Source: Bacteroidales bacterium | GTDB taxonomy: Bacteria; Bacteroidota; Bacteroidia; Bacteroidales; VadinHA17 | Assembly: GCA_003141895.1 (NCBI GenBank) | Contig: PLNT01000010.1 | Location: forward strand, 14,112 to 78,111 | Length of the DNA: 64,000 nt | Direction of reading: 5' to 3' | Shown: positions 26,058 through 35,505 of the stretch, in pieces | Layout of the letters: every line of letters begins with the position of its first letter | Position numbering within the stretch: the stretch's first letter is position 1 | Position numbers and translations under genes: made by a program | The notes under the pieces: generated by a model | Databases searched by the model: none | Seen by the model: only the letters and a program-made list of their open reading frames with translations | What the model was told of the DNA's origin: nothing

Positions 26058-28478
26058 TTATTCATATTTCAGCGACTGTGCAGGATTGACCGTTGCTGCC
26101 CTGAGTATCCGGTAGCTTATTGTAAGAATTGCTATGCCAAGAGCAATAACCAGACCGGCTGCAAAACTAAATACGCCAAGATTAATTCTGTAATAGAAAT
26201 TTTCAAGCCATTTCTGGGCAATAAAATAGATCAGTGGCCATGCAATCAATGCAGAAATTGTAACAAGGATAATAATCTCGCGGGATATTACTACAAATAT
26301 ACCTGATACGGAAGAACCCATTGCCTTTCTTACTCCGATCTCCTTCGTACGTTGCTCAACAGTGAAGGATGTAAGACCGAACAAACCAAGTGCAGCAATG
26401 AATATTGCAAGAATTGAGAAAATCACGGCCATTTTGGCGTTTTGTTTTTCCTGCACATATATTTCTTCGAAATCAGCATCAAGGAAATAATATTGTAATG
26501 GAGTATTTGCTGCATATTCTTTCCAGATATTTTCGATTTCGCTTATCGTCTTTTTATAATTGCCAGCAGATAGTTTTACTGTAAGATATCCCCAGAAATT
26601 GTTCTCGGTCTGGAAACAGAATATATACGGCTGTATTGGATTCTTCAACGATTCAAAATTGAAATTTTTCACTACTCCGATAACAGGTATATATGTTATT
26701 GATCCTGCATTCCCGTGTTGCGCGAATCTTGCTTTTTCAGGTTCCTTTATTCCAAAGTTCTTTACAGCACTTTCATTGATAATACAAGCATCTTTATCTG
26801 TTGAAAATGATTCACTGAAAGATCTTCCTGAGGCAAGTTTCATACCATATGTGTCGAGGTAGTCATAATCCACCCAGTTTGTCACAATAAGGAAGGATTC
26901 ATCTTTTCTGCCTTCAAGGCCATAGCCGTTCGTGTTATTTGTCCGGTTGGGTACAGCGGTGGAACTTGAAATATTAACTACGCCTGAAATCTTTTTAACA
27001 GATTCTTTGAAGGCTTTCATTTTAGGGCCGATCGCTTCTGCCCTGTTTATTACAATCAACTGTTCTTTATTGAAACCGACATCTTTATTGAGCATGAATT
27101 TTATCTGTCTGTACATCACCATTGTACATGCAATCAGAAGAATAGAAACAGCAAACTGAAATACTACCAGTACCCTTCTTAGTTTACCATTTTTCATGCT
27201 GTTCTTAACATTACCCTTCAACACTTCATAAATGTTAAAAGATGAAAGGAAAAATGCCGGATAACTTCCCGAAAGGATTCCTACGAATAATGAGAATAGC
27301 ACAAGAATCGGGACCGTATACCAGTTAGTAAACAGGTTCAACACCAGTTTTGCTCCAAGAAGATTGTTAAAGTAAGGCAGAGTAGCTTTAATAAAAATCA
27401 TTGCAAGAATCAGGGATGCGAATGAAAGAATAAATGATTCAGATAAAAATTGTGTTATCAGCATGCCCCGTGTTGAACCTCCCAGTTTTTTGATCCCTAC
27501 TTCCTTTGCTCTTCTGGAAGCCTGGGCTGTGGAAAGATTCATGAAATTTATCGCAGCTATTACAACTATAAGTATTGCTATACCACCGAATATCAGCAGG
27601 TACTTTGGATCACTGGCAGCTTTAAACTCCTGTTGAATAGAAGGATCAAGATGAATGTCTGTTATGTTTTGCAGATAAAACCTGTATTTACCTCCGGTTT
27701 TAGCAAAATCAGCGAATGAGACACCCATGTATTGCTGGATTTCCGGTCCGACATATTTTAGAAGCAGTTCCGGATATTTTGCATCTACTGTCTTGTAACT
27801 TACGTTGGGCTTTAAAAGAAAATATGTACTGAAGCTGTTGCTAAGCCAAACAGGAATATTAGCTCTTGGATTTGTTAAAAAGGAAGAAATCATATTAGCT
27901 TCAAAATGACAATTCCCAGGAACGTCAGCCATAACACCAGTAACAACATATCTCACAGTATCGCTGCCAATTTTCAGGGTCTGATCTATGGGGTTGACAT
28001 TTCCGAATATTTTTTTTGCAGTTGATTCTGACAATACAACTTTATGAGCTGCATTTAAAAGATTTTTCGGATCACCTCTCAATACGGGTATTGAAAAAAT
28101 ATTAAAGAAAGACGAATCGGCCTGGATCAGATGTTCTTCTGTAAATGCCTGGTTATTATATACAACAACCGAAGGTCCCTGACCTGAAAGGCGGCAATAA
28201 TCTTCAATCTCAGGAAATTCCTTTATCATAGTAGGTCCCATGATAGCAGGCGAGGCAAAAATTGTAACTTCCCGGCCACCGATTTTCCCATTGAGAATAG
28301 TTCTGAAAATCCTGTCTTTTTTAGTATTGAATTTATCATAGCTTGCTTCATTGATCACATAAAGAGCGATAAGAAGGCTGCAGGTAATTCCAATAGAGAG
28401 GCCTATAACATTAATAATAATGTATGCACGTTGTCTTTTAAAAGATCTTAAACTGTGTTTGATAAGGTTGTTGAACAT
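26058..28478 (-). CDS. MacB/FtsX-type ABC transporter permease
   Basis: An 806-residue membrane protein with the duplicated MacB-FtsX layout common in Bacteroidota. There is an N-terminal transmembrane helix (about 20-42), a large periplasmic MacB_PCD domain and an FtsX block (three helices from about 285, with RRAKEVGIKKLGGSTRGMLI). A second helix, a second periplasmic domain and a second FtsX block (about 680-800, RTKEIGVRKAMGSSVSGIF) follow. These permeases use a separate ATPase to transmit force across the envelope or expel peptides and lipids. No ABC ATPase gene is adjacent, so the partner must be encoded elsewhere. Confidence 0.9.
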   Translation of the reverse strand: MFNNLIKHSLRSFKRQRAYIIINVIGLSIGITCSLLIALYVINEASYDKFNTKKDRIFRTILNGKIGGREVTIFASPAIMGPTMIKEFPEIEDYCRLSGQGPSVVVYNNQAFTEEHLIQADSSFFNIFSIPVLRGDPKNLLNAAHKVVLSESTAKKIFGNVNPIDQTLKIGSDTVRYVVTGVMADVPGNCHFEANMISSFLTNPRANIPVWLSNSFSTYFLLKPNVSYKTVDAKYPELLLKYVGPEIQQYMGVSFADFAKTGGKYRFYLQNITDIHLDPSIQQEFKAASDPKYLLIFGGIAILIVVIAAINFMNLSTAQASRRAKEVGIKKLGGSTRGMLITQFLSESFILSFASLILAMIFIKATLPYFNNLLGAKLVLNLFTNWYTVPILVLFSLFVGILSGSYPAFFLSSFNIYEVLKGNVKNSMKNGKLRRVLVVFQFAVSILLIACTMVMYRQIKFMLNKDVGFNKEQLIVINRAEAIGPKMKAFKESVKKISGVVNISSSTAVPNRTNNTNGYGLEGRKDESFLIVTNWVDYDYLDTYGMKLASGRSFSESFSTDKDACIINESAVKNFGIKEPEKARFAQHGNAGSITYIPVIGVVKNFNFESLKNPIQPYIFCFQTENNFWGYLTVKLSAGNYKKTISEIENIWKEYAANTPLQYYFLDADFEEIYVQEKQNAKMAVIFSILAIFIAALGLFGLTSFTVEQRTKEIGVRKAMGSSVSGIFVVISREIIILVTISALIAWPLIYFIAQKWLENFYYRINLGVFSFAAGLVIALGIAILTISYRILRAATVNPAQSLKYE

Positions 28479-28647
28479 TTGTGTCGGTTTTATTTGGGTT
28501 AGTAAAATTCAGTTTCCTAAGTATATTTTAAAAATCATTTTATGCTTCAATAGACGACAGAAAATCTTCTTTGCTGCACAAGAAATTCTTTTGTATAGAT
28601 AATGACTCTATTTTTGATAATTATCCTTGTAGTATACAGCTACTCTA

Positions 28648-29523
28648 TTATGCAACTCGTAATCTCCATGTTTCCTGCATCTTGCCTCCTTTGCGCAATC
28701 CGAATAACTGTTTAAGTGTTACACTTTTTAAAAAGAATTTCAGGGAACTTAATTTTGATCCTTTTACATCTGCTTTCCTGTCAATAATGAAACCCATACG
28801 ATTAAAAAAAATTTCAGCTTCTTCAAAACTCACGAATTTATTATCCTCAATATTATGCTTTAAAAAGAAATCTTTCGTCCTGTCGTCAATTTTCAGATGG
28901 AGTTTTTCCTGTTGATTTTTAATATATACATCAGCAGTTATCCAATAGCCGCCGCGTTCCATTAACAATGAGTGAATGGTTTTGCATAGCTTTTCCTTCT
29001 CTCCCATATCCAGGTACATTAAGAGACCTTCATTAACGATAATAATTTCGCCTCCAGGGAAATGGGCAACAACTTCATGGAATTGTTTCTCATCCAGAAC
29101 ATTCAGATAAACTAATTCCAGATTACCCTCCTTCCCTGATTTTTTTTGCAACTCAGAAATAAAACCTTTTTTAATTTCTACGACTTCCTGCAGATCAGTA
29201 TCGATATAGTGAACATTTCTTTTGCCTGTTACCTCAAGTCCGCGAAACGAAAATCCTGATGATAATTCAAGTATGTTCTTTATTGATAAATCCTCAATTA
29301 ACTGGTCGATGCTCCAATATCTGTTTTCGAAATGCAAAATCCTGGCCCAGCGGGTCAGATCCCTGCTCTTAAAATCAGGAATATAATTATCGGGAGATAC
29401 AAGCAATTCCGCTGTTTGCCTGGCATAGGGAATATTTGTATGCCCTTTTAACAGCATTAATGATTTGGCAGAAGGGCTGATAGTAGAAAAATTTCGATGA
29501 GTTATGTTTTCTTGCTCTGACAT
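28648..29523 (-). CDS. Leucine-carboxyl-methyltransferase-like SAM methyltransferase
   Basis: The 291-residue protein resembles the Ppm1/LCMT type of class I methyltransferases. The SAM-binding loop reads ILELSSGFSFRGLEVTG, followed by YIDTDLQEVVEIK (acidic motif II) and IIVNEGLLMYLD, which is typical of the family. No signal peptide is seen. Bacterial members methylate carboxyl or hydroxyl groups of small molecules, and the substrate here cannot be told. It is divergent from the lactate dehydrogenase gene, across a gap holding an inverted repeat. Confidence 0.8.
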   Translation of the reverse strand: MSEQENITHRNFSTISPSAKSLMLLKGHTNIPYARQTAELLVSPDNYIPDFKSRDLTRWARILHFENRYWSIDQLIEDLSIKNILELSSGFSFRGLEVTGKRNVHYIDTDLQEVVEIKKGFISELQKKSGKEGNLELVYLNVLDEKQFHEVVAHFPGGEIIIVNEGLLMYLDMGEKEKLCKTIHSLLMERGGYWITADVYIKNQQEKLHLKIDDRTKDFFLKHNIEDNKFVSFEEAEIFFNRMGFIIDRKADVKGSKLSSLKFFLKSVTLKQLFGLRKGGKMQETWRLRVA

Positions 29524-29563
29524 TGTTTATTTTTACACAAAGTTACGCTAAGGTTAACTCTCA

Positions 29564-29595
29564 GGTTCACAAAGGAACCAAACCTTTGTGAATCC
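29564..29595. repeat. Inverted repeat between divergent genes
   Basis: GGTTCACAAAGG pairs with CCTTTGTGAATCC across a short loop. Further CTTTGTG units follow to 29615. It lies upstream of both neighbouring genes, so it is not a terminator. Confidence 0.6.
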
Positions 29596-29712
29596 TTTGT
29601 GTCCCTTTGTGGTTAATGGATTTGGTAACCTGCTCCTAGTACCATTCCAACAGGTAAAAATAATTTGTTTCTTTGTATTTAAAAACACAAAGTGAAAAAG
29701 ATAATATACTCT

Positions 29713-30651
29713 ATGCAGCAACGAAAAGTAGTTATCGTTGGTGCCGGTGCAGTTGGGGCAACCTACTGCTATGCTCTTGCACAAAGCGGTCTGGCTGACG
29801 AAATTGTACTTACTGATAAGAATGAGGACCTTATGAAAGGTCAGGTTTTAGACCTCGTTCACGGACAGCCATTTTTCCCGACTGTTGCGATCCGAACAGG
29901 CTCCATAGATGATTGCACTGATGCCCAATTAGTTGTAATTACAGCAGGGGCAGCACAGAAGCCCGGAGAGACCAGGCTTCAGCTGATCAAAAAAAATGCC
30001 GAGATAACCGGTAATATTGCTGAAGCTGTTGCTAAATCGGGATGTAAAGGAATAATGCTCATCGTCAGCAATCCGGTTGATATCCTAACCTACGTGGCTC
30101 TAAAACGGTCCGGTTGGGACAAGGGAAGAGTAATCGGTTCGGGAACAGTTCTGGACAGCTCAAGGTTCAGGCATCTTCTGAGCAAACATTGCGATGTTGA
30201 CGTTCATAATGTACATGCATATATTCTTGGAGAACATGGCGACAGTGAATTCGCAGCCTGGTCAATGACAAATATTGCCGGTATTAATATTGATGAATAT
30301 TGTCCTGTTTGCGGTAAGTGCTCTGATTGGAAATTAGAACGTAAAGAAATTGAGCAGCAGGTACGTGATTCGGCATACCATATCATTAATTATAAAGGAT
30401 CGACTCAATTTGCAGTAGGGCTGGCTCTTGTGAGAATCACTGGAGCTATATTGCGAAGCCAGGATTCAATTTTATCAGTGTCGACCCTTGTCGAGTCAGA
30501 CTTTGGTATTACTGACGTTTGCCTTAGTGTGCCCTGTGTGGTATCCGATTCCGGAATAAAAAGAATCATAGAAAGTCCGCTTTCCCCTGAAGAACTTAAA
30601 TCAATGGCCAATTCAGCTGATATTCTAAGAAAGGCGATAGTTTCGATATAG
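29713..30651 (+). CDS. ldh: L-lactate dehydrogenase
   Basis: A 312-residue NAD-dependent enzyme converting pyruvate and lactate. The Rossmann motif VGAGAVGATYCYAL opens the protein. The substrate-specificity loop reads AAQKPGETRL, with Gln where malate dehydrogenases have Arg. SNPVDILTY and the active-site IILGEHGDSEFAAWS-like region (His in GEHGDS) are intact. It belongs to the bacterial LDH group and suggests fermentative metabolism. I use the ATG at 29713; a GTG at 29692 would add seven residues with no conserved sequence. It stands as a single plus-strand gene. Confidence 0.92.
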   Translation: MQQRKVVIVGAGAVGATYCYALAQSGLADEIVLTDKNEDLMKGQVLDLVHGQPFFPTVAIRTGSIDDCTDAQLVVITAGAAQKPGETRLQLIKKNAEITGNIAEAVAKSGCKGIMLIVSNPVDILTYVALKRSGWDKGRVIGSGTVLDSSRFRHLLSKHCDVDVHNVHAYILGEHGDSEFAAWSMTNIAGINIDEYCPVCGKCSDWKLERKEIEQQVRDSAYHIINYKGSTQFAVGLALVRITGAILRSQDSILSVSTLVESDFGITDVCLSVPCVVSDSGIKRIIESPLSPEELKSMANSADILRKAIVSI

Positions 30652-30682
30652 GATCAGATTATGTAGTTATTTGTGTAAAATA

Positions 30683-30757
30683 CCCCCTTCCCAACCTTCC
30701 CCCACGGGGGAAGGAGAAACACAACTTTTCCCCCGTGGGGGAAAATGAAAGGGGGTA
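30683..30757. repeat. C5/G5-ended palindromic element, copy B
   Basis: The element runs from CCCCCTTCCCAACC to GAAAGGGGGTA. It contains hairpins CCCCCACGGGGG and CCCCCGTGGGGG about 25 bp apart. It is the compact form, without the nested palindrome of copy A. It lies between the lactate dehydrogenase and peptidase genes. Confidence 0.9.
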
Positions 30758-30817
30758 AATTGTAATAAAAATGAATGTCTTTCTTATTTTTGAATAAAAA
30801 TAAATAATTTCAAATTC

Positions 30818-32860
30818 ATGAAAAATCAAATATTCCAACTACTTGCAATTATCATTCTGATAATTGTATTTCCTTCCTGCAAACAATTAAAAAAAGAAGT
30901 TGTAACTGATGCACTTGCTTTACATATCGATTCCACTGTCAGGGCAGGTGACGATTTCTTTCTTTACGCAAACGGTAAATGGTTTCATCAAAATCCGATT
31001 CCGGCAAGCGAGCAAAGCAACGGTATATGGCAGCTTATACAGGATACAATCAATGCTCAGATTCTGAAAGTCTGTAAGTCTTCAAGCACAATTAAGGATG
31101 CTGTTAAGGGAAGCAATAAGCAAAAAATCGGAGATTTCTTTTATACAGGGATGGATAGTGTTACGCTTAATAAAAATGGCATATCAGATTTAAAAGCTGA
31201 GATTGAAATGATTAATGCAATAAAAGATATTAATGGCATTGTTAAAACTACCTCATATATTCATACAATTGCAGGTTCTCCCCTTTTCGGATTTTATGTC
31301 AGTCAGGATGATAAGATCAGCAGCAAGATTGCAATTCTCATTTACCAGGGCGGATTGAGTTTGCCGGACCGTAATTTTTATTCCGATACGGATTCACGTG
31401 CAATATCTATCCGTCAGAAATTTATCTCTCATCTTGAAAATGTATTCACTTTGTTGGGTTACAGCCCTGAAAAAGCCAAAAATGCAGCTTCTGGTCTGAT
31501 GAATCTTGAAACAGCAATCGCGAAGACTTCACGAAAACGTGAAGACACACGCGATCCATGGTTGAATTACCACAAGATGACTTATAAGCAGCTAAATGAG
31601 TCAACTCCCGATATTGACTGGAAAAATTTCATGAATGGGATGGGTCTTCAGAATGTCGATAGTGTTATTGTAGGTCAACCCGAATTCTTAAAATCTCTTG
31701 ACGGTTACCTGAAATCATACTCAATTGATAATTGGAAGAATTACCTGAAATATCATCTTATCAGAAGTCTTTCGGGATATGTTGATGACAAAACATATAA
31801 TGAATTTTTTAATTTTTATTCCGGCACGCTTCGTGGAGTAAAAGAACCAAAACCAAGATGGAAGCGCGTTGTCCAGCAAACTGATGGGTCACTTGGAGAC
31901 CTGATTGGCCAGGTTTATATTGCAGAATATCTTCCTAAAGGCACAAAAGAAAAAATGATCGAAATTGGAAATAACATCAGGACTATTTTTTCAGAAAGAA
32001 TAAAAGCCCTCGACTGGATGAGCAGTACAACCAAGGAAAAAGCGCTTAATAAACTATCCACTGTTATAATGAAAGTCGGTTACCCTGATAAGTGGAAAGA
32101 CCTCAGTTCTATGCAGATTGATCGGACTTCATTTGTTAAAAATGTTATGAACGCAAACAAATGGAGAGTTAATTATATGATTTCAAAGTATGGGAAACCG
32201 GTTGACCGTACCGAATGGGATATGGAACCACAGACATATAACGCATACTATAATCCATCCAACAACGAAATATGCATCCCCGGATGCAATATTATTGTTC
32301 CGGGTTATGAAGGAAAAATGGCTGATGATGCTCTTCTATATTCAATTATCGGTGCTACTTTCGGACACGAAATCACACATGGGTTTGATGATCAGGGATC
32401 GAAATACAATTCTCTTGGCAATCTTCAAAACTGGTGGACAACGGACGACAGCATTAAATTCTATACAAAAACTAAGATGATTGTAAGACAATTCAATAAA
32501 TATATTGCTGTTGACAGTTTGCACATCAACGGTGAACTTACGCAGGGTGAAAACATTGCTGATCTTGGGGGTACTATTATGGCTTATGAGGCTTTTAAGA
32601 AAACAGAACAGTTTAAAAACAATGTAATTATTGCGGGATTGAACCCTTCACAACGCTTTTTCCTTGGATATGCACTGGCATGGATGGTAAACGAGCGACC
32701 CGAGGCAGTTGCAAGCCAGGTGAAAAGCAATGAACACTCACCGGCTAAATTCAGGGTTAACGGACCATTATCAGAAATGCCAGAATTTTACCGGACTTTT
32801 GGAGTAAAAGAAGGAGACAAGCTTTGGGTTCCCGACAGTATGAGGGTCAAAATCTGGTAA
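30818..32860 (+). CDS. pepO: M13 family (neprilysin/PepO-like) zinc metallopeptidase lipoprotein
   Basis: The 680-residue protein has a lipoprotein signal (IIVFPSCKQ, Cys about 20) and the full M13 layout. An N-terminal helical domain begins RAGDDFFLYANGKW. The zinc site is HEITH in FGHEITHGFDDQGSKYN, with the third ligand Glu in GENIADLGG. The family C-terminal motif has the SPAKFRVNGPLSEMPEF region. M13 enzymes cleave peptides shorter than about 40 residues. Anchoring places it in the periplasm or on the cell surface, for peptide turnover. All catalytic residues are present and the length is normal. Confidence 0.94.
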   Translation: MKNQIFQLLAIIILIIVFPSCKQLKKEVVTDALALHIDSTVRAGDDFFLYANGKWFHQNPIPASEQSNGIWQLIQDTINAQILKVCKSSSTIKDAVKGSNKQKIGDFFYTGMDSVTLNKNGISDLKAEIEMINAIKDINGIVKTTSYIHTIAGSPLFGFYVSQDDKISSKIAILIYQGGLSLPDRNFYSDTDSRAISIRQKFISHLENVFTLLGYSPEKAKNAASGLMNLETAIAKTSRKREDTRDPWLNYHKMTYKQLNESTPDIDWKNFMNGMGLQNVDSVIVGQPEFLKSLDGYLKSYSIDNWKNYLKYHLIRSLSGYVDDKTYNEFFNFYSGTLRGVKEPKPRWKRVVQQTDGSLGDLIGQVYIAEYLPKGTKEKMIEIGNNIRTIFSERIKALDWMSSTTKEKALNKLSTVIMKVGYPDKWKDLSSMQIDRTSFVKNVMNANKWRVNYMISKYGKPVDRTEWDMEPQTYNAYYNPSNNEICIPGCNIIVPGYEGKMADDALLYSIIGATFGHEITHGFDDQGSKYNSLGNLQNWWTTDDSIKFYTKTKMIVRQFNKYIAVDSLHINGELTQGENIADLGGTIMAYEAFKKTEQFKNNVIIAGLNPSQRFFLGYALAWMVNERPEAVASQVKSNEHSPAKFRVNGPLSEMPEFYRTFGVKEGDKLWVPDSMRVKIW

Positions 32861-32878
32861 AGTCAACCCCCCAAACCC

Positions 32879-33169
32879 CTACTGGTAAACGCGGAGTTTA
32901 TTCCTGAGTGAATTGAGTTCATCCTGCATTGAAGAAATACGTTCCAATAAATAATTAATCGTCTCGATGCCTTCAAGATTAATGTCCAGATCGTAATATA
33001 AGCGTACAAATTTTTCTAACTGGTGAAGACGGTCCGCTTCTATAAAATTTGTATCCCTGATCTTAACAATCTCAATAAGCCCACTTTGCTGAAGTGAATA
33101 GATAAATGAAACCTCAATATTATGAACCGTACAAAACTCATCAAGAGCTATCAATAACTCAGTTTCCAT
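32879..33169 (-). CDS. cbpM: Chaperone modulator CbpM
   Basis: A 96-residue protein of the CbpM/MerR-like helix-turn-helix type: LIALDEFCTVHNIEVSFIYS, GLIEI, a DRLHQLEKFVRLYYDLDINL helix and a C-terminal coiled coil (INYLLERISSMQDELNSL). CbpM binds the J domain of CbpA and restrains it. The gene starts 11 bp after the end of the CbpA-like gene on the same strand, which is the usual cbpA-cbpM arrangement and supports the name. Confidence 0.88.
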   Translation of the reverse strand: METELLIALDEFCTVHNIEVSFIYSLQQSGLIEIVKIRDTNFIEADRLHQLEKFVRLYYDLDINLEGIETINYLLERISSMQDELNSLRNKLRVYQ

Positions 33170-33180
33170 TGTTAATCGAT

Positions 33181-34068
33181 TTATGATTCAGATAATTGTT
33201 TAAATAATGCCTTTTGCTTATCACTTAAATTTGCAGGTATTTTAATTGAATAAGTCACATATAAATCACCAAACTGACCTTCCATTTTATAAACGGGAAA
33301 TCCTTTATCCTTCAGTTTTATTTTGGTCCCGTTTTGAGTTTCAGGTTTCACTTTTAATTTGACCTTTCCGTCTAGTGTATCAATAGTTATTTCACCCCCA
33401 AGGACTGCCTTGTATAAATCAAGGTCGACTATGGCAAATAAATCATTCCCCAACCGTTTAAATCGTGAATGATTTGCAACAGAAAATGTGATATAAAGAT
33501 CGCCGTCAGGACCACCGTTAATGCCCTTTCCTCCATGTCCCGGGATCTTAATGGTCTGGCCGTTCTCAATTCCGGCCGGGATTGTGATCCGGATTTTCTT
33601 TCCATTTACTGTTAGTGTCTGTTTGTTGGTTTTATACGCGTCAATAAGCTCGAGTTGAAGTTCTGCAGTAAAATCTTCACCCCGGTATTTTGCCTGACGT
33701 CCCTTGCTGCTTCCCATTGATCCTCCAAACAGAGATTCAAAAAAATCTGAAAAGTCACCTTCCGATTGTCCCCCCGCATACCTTGTTCCACGGCTACCTG
33801 AAGTTTGTTGCTGATATTGTTGCTGTTTTTCGAATTGTTCGGAATGCTGCCAGTCTTTCCCATACTGATCATACTTTTTCCGTTTCCCCGGATCGCTCAG
33901 TACTTCATTTGCTTCATTTATCTGCTGAAATTTCTTTTTTGCATCTTTATCATTCGGATTTAAATCGGGATGGTATTTTCTGGCTAATTTCCGATAGGCA
34001 CTTTTTATCTCTTTAGTAGTAGCAGCCTTATTTATGCCAAGCAGTTTATAATAATCAACGAATTCCAT
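33181..34068 (-). CDS. cbpA: CbpA-like DnaJ-family co-chaperone
   Basis: The 295-residue protein has a J domain (1-70) with the HPD tripeptide in [12 protein letters not shown], and a Gln/Gly-rich linker (about 75-125, [14 protein letters not shown]). The two beta-sandwich client-binding domains of DnaJ C-terminal type (about 128-290) include [20 protein letters not shown]. The Cys-rich zinc finger of true DnaJ is missing, so it is a type II, CbpA-like protein. It would stimulate DnaK on unfolded clients, under control of the linked CbpM. Confidence 0.92.
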   Translation of the reverse strand: MEFVDYYKLLGINKAATTKEIKSAYRKLARKYHPDLNPNDKDAKKKFQQINEANEVLSDPGKRKKYDQYGKDWQHSEQFEKQQQYQQQTSGSRGTRYAGGQSEGDFSDFFESLFGGSMGSSKGRQAKYRGEDFTAELQLELIDAYKTNKQTLTVNGKKIRITIPAGIENGQTIKIPGHGGKGINGGPDGDLYITFSVANHSRFKRLGNDLFAIVDLDLYKAVLGGEITIDTLDGKVKLKVKPETQNGTKIKLKDKGFPVYKMEGQFGDLYVTYSIKIPANLSDKQKALFKQLSES

Positions 34069-34446
34069 ATTGGTGTTAAATTGTGTTATTGAGTTTAATG
34101 TGTCTTAAGGTATAATTTATTCAATTTTAGTCATCTGATAACAATATATCCTTTGGCAAAAGTACCATAATCAGATTTCAGAACATAAGAATAAGCATGG
34201 ACGAAGGACAAATATGATTTGTAACTGTCCATGCAAATATATATTTCCCTTGGGAAAGATCTGTTATGGTTTTCTTTGCATAATGTTAATTCCCTTATAA
34301 CAATATAGTGATATAAAGGTTTTACAATTGTTGATAAAGTGATGTCAGCTATGCCTTTAGGATGCTCATGAAATAGAACCTGGCAGTCTGTAGGAAGAAC
34401 TTATTAATTTTGTAAGGTTGAACCCGATATCAGGAACTAAGTGAAT
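34069..34446. other. Intergenic stretch without recognised features
   Basis: The 378 bp upstream of cbpA are AT-rich. I see no ORF, repeat, RNA gene or clear promoter in them. The cbpA promoter should lie here, but no convincing TTTG/TAnnTTTG pair was found. Confidence 0.6.
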
Positions 34447-35274
34447 TTATTCGTAAACAAAGGTCATATTCCCATTTTTGGAAACAGGATATCCAAGAGT
34501 GTTATAAGTATATGTATTTTCAGTGATTGATACATTATCCGAACCCAGTGCTGCAGAAAGATAAATAGTATTTGTTTCCTTGACTATGTTATTTAAATTT
34601 GAATAAATTCCTGGAATGGGGAGTTTATTATTCATTCTGTATGGGTTTGGTGCGCCGTCAAAGCTGTACTTTGTTGAGTTGATAGCAACAGCATCCCCTG
34701 TTGACGGAATACTATAAAGAGTCTCACTCGCCAGATTTCCTTTTATATCATATGTATAATCGATGTAGCCTGTAGCCACTTCATCCCAATACATTGATTG
34801 TCTGCTTATTCTATCATTAGTATCATATGTGTACAATGAATACTCTGTACAGGTGAGTGATGGATGAGTAGAAGTGGATTTTGTTAATTGTCCGGTTTCA
34901 TTATATTCATATGTGATTATGCCGATTTTCTTACCGCTTGCAGGGGTGACCCATGCAGCCTGAGTCATAGCTGTCTGACTGACTGATTGATCACTGCTCA
35001 ATGCATCATCATTCCCATAATATTCAGAAGTTACCAGCTGACCTTGTGCATTATAATGATGTATAGTTAAATCAAGTCTGGTTTTTTCCTGCCATATCAG
35101 ATTAGTATCATTATATAAAAACTCATTCGCGGACTGATTATCAACAAGAACTTTACTTAAAACAGGGATATATGGAGCAGTAGCACTTCCAGTACCGTGA
35201 GTGATATCTTCTTTCTTGCAGGAAAGTAAAATCGCAGCAAACAGCAGACAGAAGGTTATTGTTTTTATGTTCAT
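34447..35274 (-). CDS. YD-repeat-like lipoprotein
   Basis: A 275-residue lipoprotein (AAILLSCKKED, Cys about 19). The mature part has several weak YD/RHS-like beta-hairpin units: HHYNAQGQLVTSEYYG, ITYEYNETGQLTKSTS, YTYDTNDRISRQSMY and IDYTYDIKGNLASETLY. Such proteins are common in Bacteroidota and lie on the cell surface or in the periplasm; their functions are mostly unknown. It ends with TYNTLGYPVSKNGNMTFVYE. It is probably a single gene, divergent from the beta-helix protein. Confidence 0.8.
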   Translation of the reverse strand: MNIKTITFCLLFAAILLSCKKEDITHGTGSATAPYIPVLSKVLVDNQSANEFLYNDTNLIWQEKTRLDLTIHHYNAQGQLVTSEYYGNDDALSSDQSVSQTAMTQAAWVTPASGKKIGIITYEYNETGQLTKSTSTHPSLTCTEYSLYTYDTNDRISRQSMYWDEVATGYIDYTYDIKGNLASETLYSIPSTGDAVAINSTKYSFDGAPNPYRMNNKLPIPGIYSNLNNIVKETNTIYLSAALGSDNVSITENTYTYNTLGYPVSKNGNMTFVYE

Positions 35275-35505
35275 AACTAAAATATTTAGATTAACATTTA
35301 TAATAATTTTATAACTTTGTTGTTATCCTTATACAGAGAGTCTGAAATCTGATCATAACGAACAGGTATTTTCAAAACGGCTAATCAAAAATATTATTGT
35401 TCAAAAATCTTAGAAAAATATTTTTAGTGTAATATTTTAGATTGTTAGTCGTTTAAATTTCAGTGTTCGTCAAATTTAATTAGTTATTCATCAAATTTAT
35501 ATAAT